DNA from: Desulfolinea sp964487745
GTDB lineage: Bacteria > Chloroflexota > Anaerolineae > Anaerolineales > Villigracilaceae
DNA length: 64,000 bases
Direction of reading: 5' to 3'
NCBI GenBank assembly: GCA_964487745.1
Contig: CAZASG010000010.1
Coordinates: 35,755 to 99,754, forward strand
Positions 33,110 through 40,179 of the stretch are shown here, piece by piece (the first letter of the stretch is position 1; each line of letters starts with the position of its first letter). The notes beneath the pieces are model-generated. The model did no database searches. It worked only from the letters and a program-made list of their open reading frames with translations, and was not told the DNA's origin. The position numbers and the translations under genes were made by a program.

Positions 33110-34786
33110 CTATGCCTTGTCGATCTGCAAGACCTCTTTATTGCGCATACGATAATTCCCGTTGCCAGCTAAAACTTGATCGACAAATTGCTCAGGCACA
33201 TCCACATAGGTCTGCTGGTCTTGAATATGGATCGCACCCAGAGATTTGCCCGGAATATTGGCATGGTAGGCGATGGTGCCGACCACGTCACTGGGGCGAA
33301 TGCCATCAGAGCGGCCTTTATCGAGCGCCATGCGCACCATCCCCTCTTCGTGAGATTTGCGTGTGGTGTTATATGAGCGCGTCTTGCGGCTTTGTCCACC
33401 TTTTTTGAAATTCTCACCGCGTTTGTAGCGTCCGGGGCGGCGAGAATCACGTTTTGACGTCCACTCGCGCACTTCGCCGATCGCTTCAATGGCGCGTTGG
33501 TTTTCGCTCTCACGCACAATGCGCAGGGCAGCGGCGGCAATATCCACCGGGCTATGACCAGATGCCATCAGTTCGTTCACGGTTTCCAATTCGTTCTTGT
33601 AGCGGGCGCGGCGCAGCCAAACTTCCATGCGTTCCACGATCTGGGCTTTGCGTGCATTCAAAATATCCGCTTTGCTGGGCAACTCACCTTTGGTTTGCTT
33701 TTGGCGGGTATAGCCCTCGATACGATGCAGCATACGGGTTTCGCGCGGGGTCAGCAGAGTGATGGCAATGCCATCTTTCCCGGCACGACCGGTGCGTCCA
33801 ATGCGATGGACAAAAACTTCGGGGTCGTCTGGCAGATCATAGTTGAAGACGTGGGAAATATCATCAATATCGAGACCACGTGCTGCCACGTCTGTTGCGA
33901 CGAGGACTTTGATATGGTCGTTGCGGAAACGGGACATGACGCGTTCGCGTGCATCCTGGGAGAGGTCTCCGTTTAACATCTCTGCCGAGAAACCACGCGT
34001 TGCGAGCTCGTTCGCTAACTCACCTGTCCCGGCGCGGGTGCGGACGAAAATAAGCGCACGGCTGATCGCTTCGGTCTCAAAGAGACGGGTGAGCGCAGCA
34101 AGTTTATCGCGTTGATTGACGAGGTAATAACGCTGTTCAATGGCGGCAACGGTCAGTTGTTTGCGTTTGATAACGACTGATTCCGGATCGATGAGATATT
34201 TTTTCGCCAACTGGCGGATGCGCGATGGCATCGTTGCCGAGAAGAGTGCCACCTGTCGGCGTGTGGCTGTGGCGTCTAGCAGGGTTTCGATATCTTCGAT
34301 GAAGCCCATGCTGAGCATCTCATCTGCTTCGTCGAGGACGAGAGTACGCACTTCGCTCAGGTCGAGCGATCTTTTGTTCAGGAGGTCGAGCAGACGCCCG
34401 GGGGTGCCAACGACCACGTCGACGCCACGTTTGAGGGCGCTAATCTGGCGTCCATACGAGGAACCGCCATAAATAGCCAGCACGCGAACGCCCGTGTATG
34501 CACCGTAGGCTTCCATCGCCTTGGCAACTTGCATGGCAAGTTCGCGCGTGGGAGAAAGCACCAGCGCCTGGGGTTTGCGTTGTCCTGAGATCAGGTTGTG
34601 AAGAATAGGGAGGGAAAAGGCAGCGGTTTTGCCCGTGCCGGTTTGCGCTTGTCCGATTACGTCGACGCCGGTCAGCATGATGGGGATCATCTGTGCCTGA
34701 ATAGGGGTTGGCTCATCATAGCCGCGTTCAGTAAGCGCCTGCATCAGCTCTGGACGCAGGTTTAAATCATTAAATTGGGTTGTCAT
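33110..34786 (-). CDS. DEAD-box RNA helicase
   Basis: The 558-residue protein has all core motifs: Q motif GYDEPTPIQAQMIP, AQTGTGKT (I), PTRELAMQ (Ia), GTPGR (Ib), DEAD in LDEADEMLSMGF (II), SATMP (III), FVRT (IV), ATDVAARGLDI (V) and HRIGRTGRAG (VI). After the core come a basic stretch (SKRDSRRPGRYKRGENFKKGG) and a DbpA-type RNA-binding domain (GIRPSDVVGTIAYHANIPG...). That domain is typical of CsdA/DeaD helicases acting in ribosome assembly and mRNA turnover. AGGAG lies six bases before the ATG. The transcript has a leader of about 180 bases with a hairpin, so control in the 5' end is plausible. Confidence 0.92.
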   Translation of the reverse strand: MTTQFNDLNLRPELMQALTERGYDEPTPIQAQMIPIMLTGVDVIGQAQTGTGKTAAFSLPILHNLISGQRKPQALVLSPTRELAMQVAKAMEAYGAYTGVRVLAIYGGSSYGRQISALKRGVDVVVGTPGRLLDLLNKRSLDLSEVRTLVLDEADEMLSMGFIEDIETLLDATATRRQVALFSATMPSRIRQLAKKYLIDPESVVIKRKQLTVAAIEQRYYLVNQRDKLAALTRLFETEAISRALIFVRTRAGTGELANELATRGFSAEMLNGDLSQDARERVMSRFRNDHIKVLVATDVAARGLDIDDISHVFNYDLPDDPEVFVHRIGRTGRAGKDGIAITLLTPRETRMLHRIEGYTRQKQTKGELPSKADILNARKAQIVERMEVWLRRARYKNELETVNELMASGHSPVDIAAAALRIVRESENQRAIEAIGEVREWTSKRDSRRPGRYKRGENFKKGGQSRKTRSYNTTRKSHEEGMVRMALDKGRSDGIRPSDVVGTIAYHANIPGKSLGAIHIQDQQTYVDVPEQFVDQVLAGNGNYRMRNKEVLQIDKA

Positions 34787-34957
34787 GCGAGTCTCCTACT
34801 TGCATTTGGGTCTTGATAGGTCCGTGACACAGCCGCTTTTCAGCGCTCTGTTTGTTCGTTCAACAGTGGACCCATCCCAATAGAAGTAAGAGTCTCTCTG
34901 TTGCAAGAAAAAGTCCCGAGCTTGTCGGGCTTTTGGAATACCAAAACTAGAATAAAA

Positions 34958-34983
34958 GCTCCGTACGGAGCGGACGGAGTATA
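34958..34983 (-). promoter_or_regulatory. Extended -10 promoter of the helicase gene with a palindromic operator
   Basis: TGATATACT on the minus strand holds -10 TATACT (34978-34983) with an upstream TG. The perfect 14-base palindrome GCTCCGTACGGAGC (34958-34971) covers the expected start point, and a half-site CGGAG precedes it. The palindrome may bind a repressor, or may only be an RNA stem at the 5' end. Confidence 0.5.
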
Positions 34984-35034
34984 TCACAGTTTTTATTGGT
35001 TGAAGTGTACAATAATGAAAGAAAGGACACCACT

Positions 35035-35823
35035 ATGAACCCTACGCTTGAAACTATCTTAAAACGAAAATCTATGCGTGCTTTTGAAAAGCGCACCGTC
35101 GAGCCGGAGATCAAAGCCCAAATTCTCGAAGCCACCCTGCGTGCGCCGACCGCGGGCAATATGATGCTCTACTCCATCCTCGATATCACCGATCAGCAGA
35201 TCAAAGAGACCCTCGTCGAAACCTGCGATAATCAGCCTTTTATCGCCCGCGCCCCGATGGTCTGGATCTTTCTCGCTGACTATCAACGCTGGTACGATTA
35301 TTTCATTTATTCAGATGTGGAAACCCTCTGCGCCGAACGGGGCGAAGATATGCGTATGCCCGAGGAAGGCGATCTCTTCCTGGCTTGCTGCGACGCCCTG
35401 ATCGCGGCGCAGAATGCTGTCATCGCCGCAGACTCTCTTGGCCTTGGCTCCTGCTATATTGGCGACATCATGGAGAATTACGAGACCCACCAAAAGCTGC
35501 TCAACCTGCCGCCCCACGTTTTCCCCATCGCGATGTTGGTATTTGGCTATCCTACCCAGCAACAAAAAGATCGTCAGATGACACCCCGCTTTGATGAAAA
35601 ATTCATCGTTTTTGAGAATCAATATCAACATTTGAGCGACGATGATTTTGATGAGATGTTTGGTGAACGCGGGAAGCAACTTCCGCAAGGGAAGGCGATG
35701 CAGGATATCACCAATCTGGGGCAGTTCATCTATAATCGCAAAGTTGGTTCCGATTTTTCGATCGAGATGAGTCGCTCGGTGCGTGAGATGCTCAAAATGT
35801 GGCTCAACGGGAATGAAAAATAA
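35035..35823 (+). CDS. Nitroreductase family protein
   Basis: The start at ATG 35035 has AAAGGA seven bases upstream and gives 262 residues. FMN-binding features are KRKSMRAFEKR at the N terminus (the R-S-x-R pattern), APTAGNMMLYS, and AAQNAVIAADSLGLGSCYIGDI with VFGYPTQ following. These enzymes use FMN and NAD(P)H to reduce nitro compounds, quinones or similar acceptors. The natural substrate cannot be told from sequence. The C-terminal 60 residues extend beyond the core. It is divergent from the helicase gene and overlaps the CPBP gene by 11 bases. Confidence 0.9.
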   Translation: MNPTLETILKRKSMRAFEKRTVEPEIKAQILEATLRAPTAGNMMLYSILDITDQQIKETLVETCDNQPFIARAPMVWIFLADYQRWYDYFIYSDVETLCAERGEDMRMPEEGDLFLACCDALIAAQNAVIAADSLGLGSCYIGDIMENYETHQKLLNLPPHVFPIAMLVFGYPTQQQKDRQMTPRFDEKFIVFENQYQHLSDDDFDEMFGERGKQLPQGKAMQDITNLGQFIYNRKVGSDFSIEMSRSVREMLKMWLNGNEK

Positions 35824-36436
35824 GTTCGGGTTGGCGCTAGCTGTCTATTTGCTCTTTTGCGGATTGAGCTATCTCAGTGAAGTGGGGGATGCTCTCTTTG
35901 GGATCGTAGTCGTGATCGGACTTGGATTTCCGCTTGCTCACGCCAAATGGACAGGGGATTGGGCGTCGATGGGATTCCGTGAAACGAGTGTCGCCCCGAG
36001 CATCGGATGGGGTATCCTCGGCGGTGTCCTGAGCGGGCTGATTGGCGTGGCAGTGCTGCCTGAGTTATTCATCCCGTCCAATTTGGGGATGCAGCTGCTG
36101 ATCGGTGTTCCGCTTTGGGCATTGGTAGCCAGCCCCTTTCAAGAATTCTTTTTTCGGGGTTATCTCCAGCCTATTGTCCAGGCGCGTTTCGGTGATGTAT
36201 GGGGGCTGCTGCTTGCCAACCTGGGATTCACGCTCTGGCATTATTGCGCTCCCTTCAGCGGATCGCCTATTCCGTTGAACACTATCACGGGGTTCGCATC
36301 CACCTTTTTGGCAGGCTTGGTCTATGCCTGTATTTTCCAGCGCACGAAGCATATCGTTGCCCCGTGGTTGGCGCACTTGCTGACGGGGATCATCTTCATC
36401 GTCGTCGGTGCGATGGATTTTGTCAGTGCTTTTTGA
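35813..36436 (+). CDS. CPBP-family intramembrane metalloprotease
   Basis: The start overlaps the nitroreductase stop and gives 207 residues. Six or so membrane helices are visible. The protease motifs are FQEFFFRGYLQ (Q-E-x3-R in place of the more common EE-x3-R), LGFTLWHY with the motif-2 His, and VAPWLAHLLTG with the motif-3 His. The family includes CAAX-processing and bacteriocin-immunity proteases. The first Glu of motif 1 is Gln here, which is seen in some members and may lower or change activity. The position after a nitroreductase suggests joint expression but no shared pathway. Confidence 0.85.
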   Translation: MKNKFGLALAVYLLFCGLSYLSEVGDALFGIVVVIGLGFPLAHAKWTGDWASMGFRETSVAPSIGWGILGGVLSGLIGVAVLPELFIPSNLGMQLLIGVPLWALVASPFQEFFFRGYLQPIVQARFGDVWGLLLANLGFTLWHYCAPFSGSPIPLNTITGFASTFLAGLVYACIFQRTKHIVAPWLAHLLTGIIFIVVGAMDFVSAF

Positions 36437-36447
36437 AGGAGTTAATC

Positions 36448-36873
36448 ATGCAATCTGAATATTGGATCATCCCTCTTGCCTTGCTTGGGTTTGTTGCTTT
36501 TTGGTCTTTTGTTGTTTGGCTTATTGCATTTTTGGGAGGTTGGCAGCGACTAGCTGAACATTATCGGGATTTTGATAATTATCAGGGCAGAAAGTTGCGC
36601 GGCAAAAGCGGACGTTTTGGTGGAACGTCCTATAGCGGTGTGCTCATCTTTGGCGCAGATTTTATGGGAATGTATTTAGCTGTGAGTCCCTTTTTCAGAA
36701 TAGGGCATCCGGCGTTATTCATCCCGTGGAATGATATCCAGATGGAAGAGCAGCAGCGAATATTTATGACCTATACGACGCTTACATTTGCGAAAGTGCC
36801 CAAAGTGAAGTTGACTATTCCCTCGCGTGTGATAGCGCAGGTACAGGAATTGAAAACAGGGAATCTGCTATAA
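36448..36873 (+). CDS. Small membrane protein, unknown function
   Basis: The start at ATG 36448 follows AAGGAG, giving 141 residues. One long hydrophobic segment at 6-31 is followed by a soluble part of beta-rich appearance: GRFGGTSYSGVLIFGADFMGMYLAV, then FRIGHPALFIPWNDIQ and KLTIPSRVIAQV. The PALFIPWNDI stretch is like the pattern in small membrane-anchored PH-like proteins (inference). I do not know a function. It is 11 bases after the CPBP stop and so is the third gene of this transcript. Confidence 0.72.
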   Translation: MQSEYWIIPLALLGFVAFWSFVVWLIAFLGGWQRLAEHYRDFDNYQGRKLRGKSGRFGGTSYSGVLIFGADFMGMYLAVSPFFRIGHPALFIPWNDIQMEEQQRIFMTYTTLTFAKVPKVKLTIPSRVIAQVQELKTGNLL

Positions 36874-36952
36874 CTATCTCGTTACAAGTCAGAGCAATGA
36901 GATGTTAGGAATGTAAGAGAGTTTCTGTTACAAGAGTGGATTGTATTATGAG

Positions 36953-36958
36953 TATAAT
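36953..36958 (+). promoter_or_regulatory. Likely -10 box before the protease pair
   Basis: A perfect TATAAT at 36953-36958 with TTACAA 19 bp upstream could drive the two genes starting at 36995. The spacing is longer than ideal. Confidence 0.45.
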
Positions 36959-36994
36959 AGAAGTAGGCTTGGAAGTATCAAGTGGAGGTGTCTT

Positions 36995-37210
36995 GTGTTG
37001 AATAGACAGATAATTGAAAAGATGATTGAGGAAATGGGGTTGAGTGCAGCAGACAGAATTCAATTTTCGCAGTTTGAAAATTGGACAAAAATGTTATCCA
37101 ACAATTTTTCATTGAAAAATCAAATATTCATTGAAGTGTCGACTACAACTGAATCTGATGTTGAAGCAAAGGGAGAAAATAAAGATGGCGAATTGGGACG
37201 AAGTCAATAA
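36995..37210 (+). CDS. Small AT-rich gene ahead of an SDH_sah-type protease
   Basis: A GTG start with GGAGG six bases upstream gives a 71-residue protein. It is helical (IIEKMIEEMG, then FENWTKMLSNNF) with an acidic, polar tail (STTTESDVEAKGENKDGEL). I do not recognise it. It overlaps the protease gene by 26 bases and is AT-rich like it, unlike the genes around it, so the pair probably arrived together. It might be a regulator or partner of the protease (inference). Confidence 0.6.
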   Translation: MLNRQIIEKMIEEMGLSAADRIQFSQFENWTKMLSNNFSLKNQIFIEVSTTTESDVEAKGENKDGELGRSQ

Positions 37211-38087
37211 TGAAATAAAAAAAGCTGGTAGTACACATGATGTTGTTCGGCGAAATTACATTAGAGAACTTCACAAGTTAACAGGCCGAAACGTAATAAT
37301 TTATTATTCAGGGTGGTTGCAAAAACCTGGAATGATGGGGACAGAATTAAATGATGCAGATAAAAGCGGATTTATGAATGTTATTCATAGACTTGACCCC
37401 AAGGCAGGACTTGATTTAATTTTACATACGCCAGGGGGAGAAACTGCAGCAACAGAATCTCTCGTAGATTATTTACGATCTGTATTTGGTACAAATATTA
37501 GGGCAATTATTCCACAACTAGCTATGTCTGCAGGAACAATGATTGCCTGTGCGTGTAGTGAAATAATCATGGGGAAGCAATCGAGTTTGGGACCTATTGA
37601 CCCACAATTTCAAGGTATTCCCGCTCATGGTGTAGTTGAAGAATTTGAAAGGGCATATCAAGAAATAAAGGCAGATGGGGCTAAGGCTGCAGTATGGCAA
37701 CCTATTGTAAATAAATACCCACCAGCATTTATTGGGGAATGTGAAAAAGCTATTCAGTGGTCTGAAGAAATGGTTAAAGATTGGTTACTAACAGGTATGC
37801 TGGCTTCCGAAGAAGATGCGGAGACAGTTGCTGATAATGTAGTTCAAGAATTAGGAAATCATGCTTTAACAAAATCCCATGCTAGACATATGTCTCTTGA
37901 GAAATGTAAAACTATGGGTCTTAAAATTGTAGAGATGGAGAATAATCACGATTTACAAAGTGCAATCCTATCAGTACATCATTCATGTGTTCACACATTA
38001 TCGGCAACAGCAGCTTACAAGTTGATTGAAAATCATAACGGCACAGCTTTTATTCAAATTGCTAAGCAGATGGTTGTGCAACAATAA
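37185..38087 (+). CDS. Serine dehydrogenase-type (SDH_sah) protease, ClpP/crotonase fold
   Basis: The start at ATG 37185 (MANWDEVNN) gives 300 residues. Core motifs are LDLILHTPGGETAATESLV (about 77-95), PQLAMSAGTMIACA with the nucleophile Ser near 115, and GKQSSLGPIDPQFQGIPA (about 130-147). These match the membrane-linked serine proteases of the SDH_sah family, relatives of SppA and ClpP, though no membrane segment is visible here. The product therefore looks soluble. The first 30 residues are charged. The gene is AT-rich and lies next to a T-box leader, an insertion-prone intergenic site. Confidence 0.85.
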   Translation: MANWDEVNNEIKKAGSTHDVVRRNYIRELHKLTGRNVIIYYSGWLQKPGMMGTELNDADKSGFMNVIHRLDPKAGLDLILHTPGGETAATESLVDYLRSVFGTNIRAIIPQLAMSAGTMIACACSEIIMGKQSSLGPIDPQFQGIPAHGVVEEFERAYQEIKADGAKAAVWQPIVNKYPPAFIGECEKAIQWSEEMVKDWLLTGMLASEEDAETVADNVVQELGNHALTKSHARHMSLEKCKTMGLKIVEMENNHDLQSAILSVHHSCVHTLSATAAYKLIENHNGTAFIQIAKQMVVQQ

Positions 38088-38099
38088 ACTCTCTACCCT

Positions 38100-38412
38100 T
38101 GACTCCAGCCCCTTTTCGCAGATAATAGGAGCCAACGCGATGACGGAGGAAAGTACGTCAGCGGAAGTCGCTAGAGAGGCAGGTGCATTGACTGAAACGC
38201 TTGCTCGGCAGAACCTGATCGAAGTTCCCTCCTGAGCTGTCTGGGTGAAGGTACGAGCATGACTCGCAGTTGTAGTTCAGACCGTAAGCTCTACGTTATA
38301 AGGGCAGCCGATGTTAGTCGGCACAGAGCGGAGTGCGTTTCTTTGCACTCAACGTGGGTGGTACCGCGGGAATCTTCCTCCCGTCCCATTGCGGGATGGG
38401 AGTTTTGTTTTT
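38100..38412 (+). promoter_or_regulatory. T-box riboswitch ahead of pheS (Phe)
   Basis: The T-box bulge sequence TGGGTGGTACCGCGG (38355-38369) is exact. The stem GAGTGC/GCACTC precedes it. A terminator with a 10-bp stem (38378-38387 with 38393-38402) and TTTTGTTTTT follows. At the base of stem I, GGAGG near 38145 pairs with CCTCC (38228-38232), which places a TTC (Phe) triplet at 38225-38227 in the specifier loop. A second TTC at about 38277 is the other candidate. Uncharged tRNA-Phe would favour the antiterminator and so pheST expression. Confidence 0.9.
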
Positions 38413-38418
38413 AAATTC

Positions 38419-38510
38419 TCACCACGGAGAACACGGAGTACGCAGAGATTTTGAGAAAAAAGAGAAAAACAAAAAGCTTTTCTCCGTGCTCTCTGTGAGC
38501 TCTGTGGTGA
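38419..38510. repeat. Dispersed inverted repeat, CACCAC...GTGGTG type, copy 2
   Basis: The ends TCACCACGGAG and CTCTGTGGTGA are reverse complements over about 28 bases with mismatches. The centre is A-rich. It lies between the T-box terminator and the pheS start codon, so it is in the pheS mRNA leader. It is related to the element at 2099-2180. Confidence 0.75.
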
Positions 38511-38532
38511 ATAAAGAACGAAGGAGGCAGTT

Positions 38533-39588
38533 ATGCTCGATAAATTAAATGAGATCGAATCGACTGCGCTGGAATCGCTCAAATCCGTTACGGATGATGA
38601 GGCTTTACAAGCGTGGCGTGTAAAACATACGGGGCGCAGTTCCGCGCTGATGGAGGTCTTTAAAGGCATCGGTAAGGCCGCGCCCGAAGAACGCGGCAAG
38701 ATCGGTAAACGCGCCAACGAAGTCAAAGTCGCGCTCGAATCCGCTTTAACGGAACGCGGTGCATTGATCAAAGAACAGGAATTAGCCCGTTCTCTGGAAG
38801 AAGATCATCTTGACGTGACCCTGCCCGGTCGTCCCGTGCGTCACGGTGGTGTCCATCCTGCCACGCAGACCCTGCGCAGTATCCTCGATATTCTCGCGGA
38901 TATGGGCTTTCAGGTCTATACATCCCGTGAAGTGGAATCGGATGAGTACAACTTCCAGCACTTGAACTTCCCGGTTGGACATCCCGCGCGTGAAATGCAG
39001 GATTCCTTTTACGTGGAAGGTGGCAGTGACGATAACCCGCTGCTGATGCGTACCCACACCTCGCCGGGGCAGATCCGTGCGATGCGTGAGTTCGCTGCGA
39101 GTGACCCCGATAACCCGCCCCCGATCCGTATCTCGCTGCCGGGGATGTGCTACCGCTATGAACAGATCACAGCCCGTTCCGAGATCCAGTTCCATCAGGT
39201 CGAGGGCTTGGCTGTTGGTGAGAATATCACCTTCAGTGACCTGAAAGGCACGCTCAACGATTTTGCGCGTCGGATGTTCGGTCAAAACGCGCGTACGCGT
39301 TTCCGAGCCCAGCATTTCCCCTTCACGGAGCCTTCCGCTGAAATGGATGTGGAATGCTATTTGTGCGGTGGCGATGGTTGCTCGGTCTGCAAGAAATCGG
39401 GCTGGCTCGAAATTCTTGGTTGTGGCATGGTGCATCCAAATGTGCTTGCAGCTGGTGGTTACGACCCCGAACGCTACACTGGTTTCGCTTTCGGCATGGG
39501 CCCTGAACGTCAGGCCATGTTGCGGCACCATATTGAAGATATCCGCTATTTCTGGGGAAATGACGCCCGTTTCTTAGAGCAGTTTTAG
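38533..39588 (+). CDS. pheS: Phenylalanyl-tRNA synthetase alpha chain
   Basis: The 351-residue length is normal. An N-terminal coiled-coil of about 85 residues is followed by LPGRPVRHGGVHPATQT. Class II motifs follow: motif 2 around ISLPGMCYRYEQITARSEIQFHQ, here RYEQITARSEIQFHQVEG, and motif 3 GFAFGMGPERQAML. Residues 275-295 carry a four-cysteine knuckle (CYLCGGDGCSVCKKSG). The enzyme forms the tetramer with PheT. AGGAGG precedes the ATG. T-box control is seen upstream. Confidence 0.95.
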   Translation: MLDKLNEIESTALESLKSVTDDEALQAWRVKHTGRSSALMEVFKGIGKAAPEERGKIGKRANEVKVALESALTERGALIKEQELARSLEEDHLDVTLPGRPVRHGGVHPATQTLRSILDILADMGFQVYTSREVESDEYNFQHLNFPVGHPAREMQDSFYVEGGSDDNPLLMRTHTSPGQIRAMREFAASDPDNPPPIRISLPGMCYRYEQITARSEIQFHQVEGLAVGENITFSDLKGTLNDFARRMFGQNARTRFRAQHFPFTEPSAEMDVECYLCGGDGCSVCKKSGWLEILGCGMVHPNVLAAGGYDPERYTGFAFGMGPERQAMLRHHIEDIRYFWGNDARFLEQF

Positions 39589-40165
39589 AGAGTAGAAAAG
39601 AGAGATAAGAGAAAAGTAGAGAGTAATAGTTTTGACTAATTGTCTACTCTTATCTCTAGTCATTTAGGAGCAAGCATGAGTGTTCAAGGTTTGAAGCGGT
39701 TGAAAGTTTGGGTGCGAACGAAAGATTTTGCGCTCACGATCTATAAAAGCGTTTTACCCTTGCTACCCGCCGAAGAGAAATGGGCGTTGAAGCAGCAACT
39801 CAGACGCTCATCGCTGAGTATTTCGTCCAATATTGCTGAAGGTTATGGGCGTTATTACTATCAGGATAATGTTCGCTTTTGCTATATTGCTCGTGGTTCT
39901 TTGGAAGAAGTGTTGAGCCAAATCGTTTTCTGTTTTGAAGCTGGGTACATTCCAGAAGAGATTTATAAAGAACTCGAAAAAGAAGGCGAAGAATTAGGTC
40001 GTATGCTCAACGGCTATATTGCATATTTGAAGAAGAGCAAACAAGGAGCGAATGAGCCTGGAGCTAATCGTATCATCCGTGAAGAAAGTCTAGACTATCT
40101 TGTCAAAGACTCTGAAGATCACGAAGACACTAATCTCTAATCTCTTTTCTCTAATCATCTCTCTC
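39589..40165 (+). mobile_element. Possible IVS-like insertion between pheS and pheT
   Basis: The gene for a four-helix-bundle protein is framed by A/G-rich and C/T-rich flanks. Upstream AGAGATAAGAG (39601-39611) pairs perfectly with CTCTTATCTCT (39647-39657). Upstream AGAGAAAAG also has its complement CTTTTCTCT after the gene near 40144-40152. Complementary ends around a gene of this family recall intervening sequences in 23S rRNA. I cannot prove mobility from one copy. Confidence 0.35.
39676..40140 (+). CDS. Four-helix-bundle protein (S23/IVP family)
   Basis: The start at ATG 39676 follows AGGAG and gives 154 residues. The family pattern is clear: LKVWVRTKDFALTIYK, then LKQQLRRSSLSISSNIAEGYGRY, FCYIARGSLEEVLSQI and the last helix LEKEGEELGRMLNGYIAYLKK. 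The first members were found inside 23S rRNA intervening sequences, and others accompany diversity-generating retroelements (Avd) or sit alone. The function in such stand-alone cases is unknown. It splits pheS from pheT, which usually adjoin. No reverse transcriptase or variable repeat is seen in the window. Confidence 0.88.
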   Translation: MSVQGLKRLKVWVRTKDFALTIYKSVLPLLPAEEKWALKQQLRRSSLSISSNIAEGYGRYYYQDNVRFCYIARGSLEEVLSQIVFCFEAGYIPEEIYKELEKEGEELGRMLNGYIAYLKKSKQGANEPGANRIIREESLDYLVKDSEDHEDTNL

Positions 40166-40179
40166 CCAAGGAGAAAATC

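Noticed and set aside
38026..38235. Short plus-strand frame through the T-box stem I
   Set aside because: The bases are explained by T-box structure, and the frame ends with no ribosome site.
39676..40140. Avd protein of a diversity-generating retroelement
   Set aside because: No reverse transcriptase, template or variable repeat is seen nearby.
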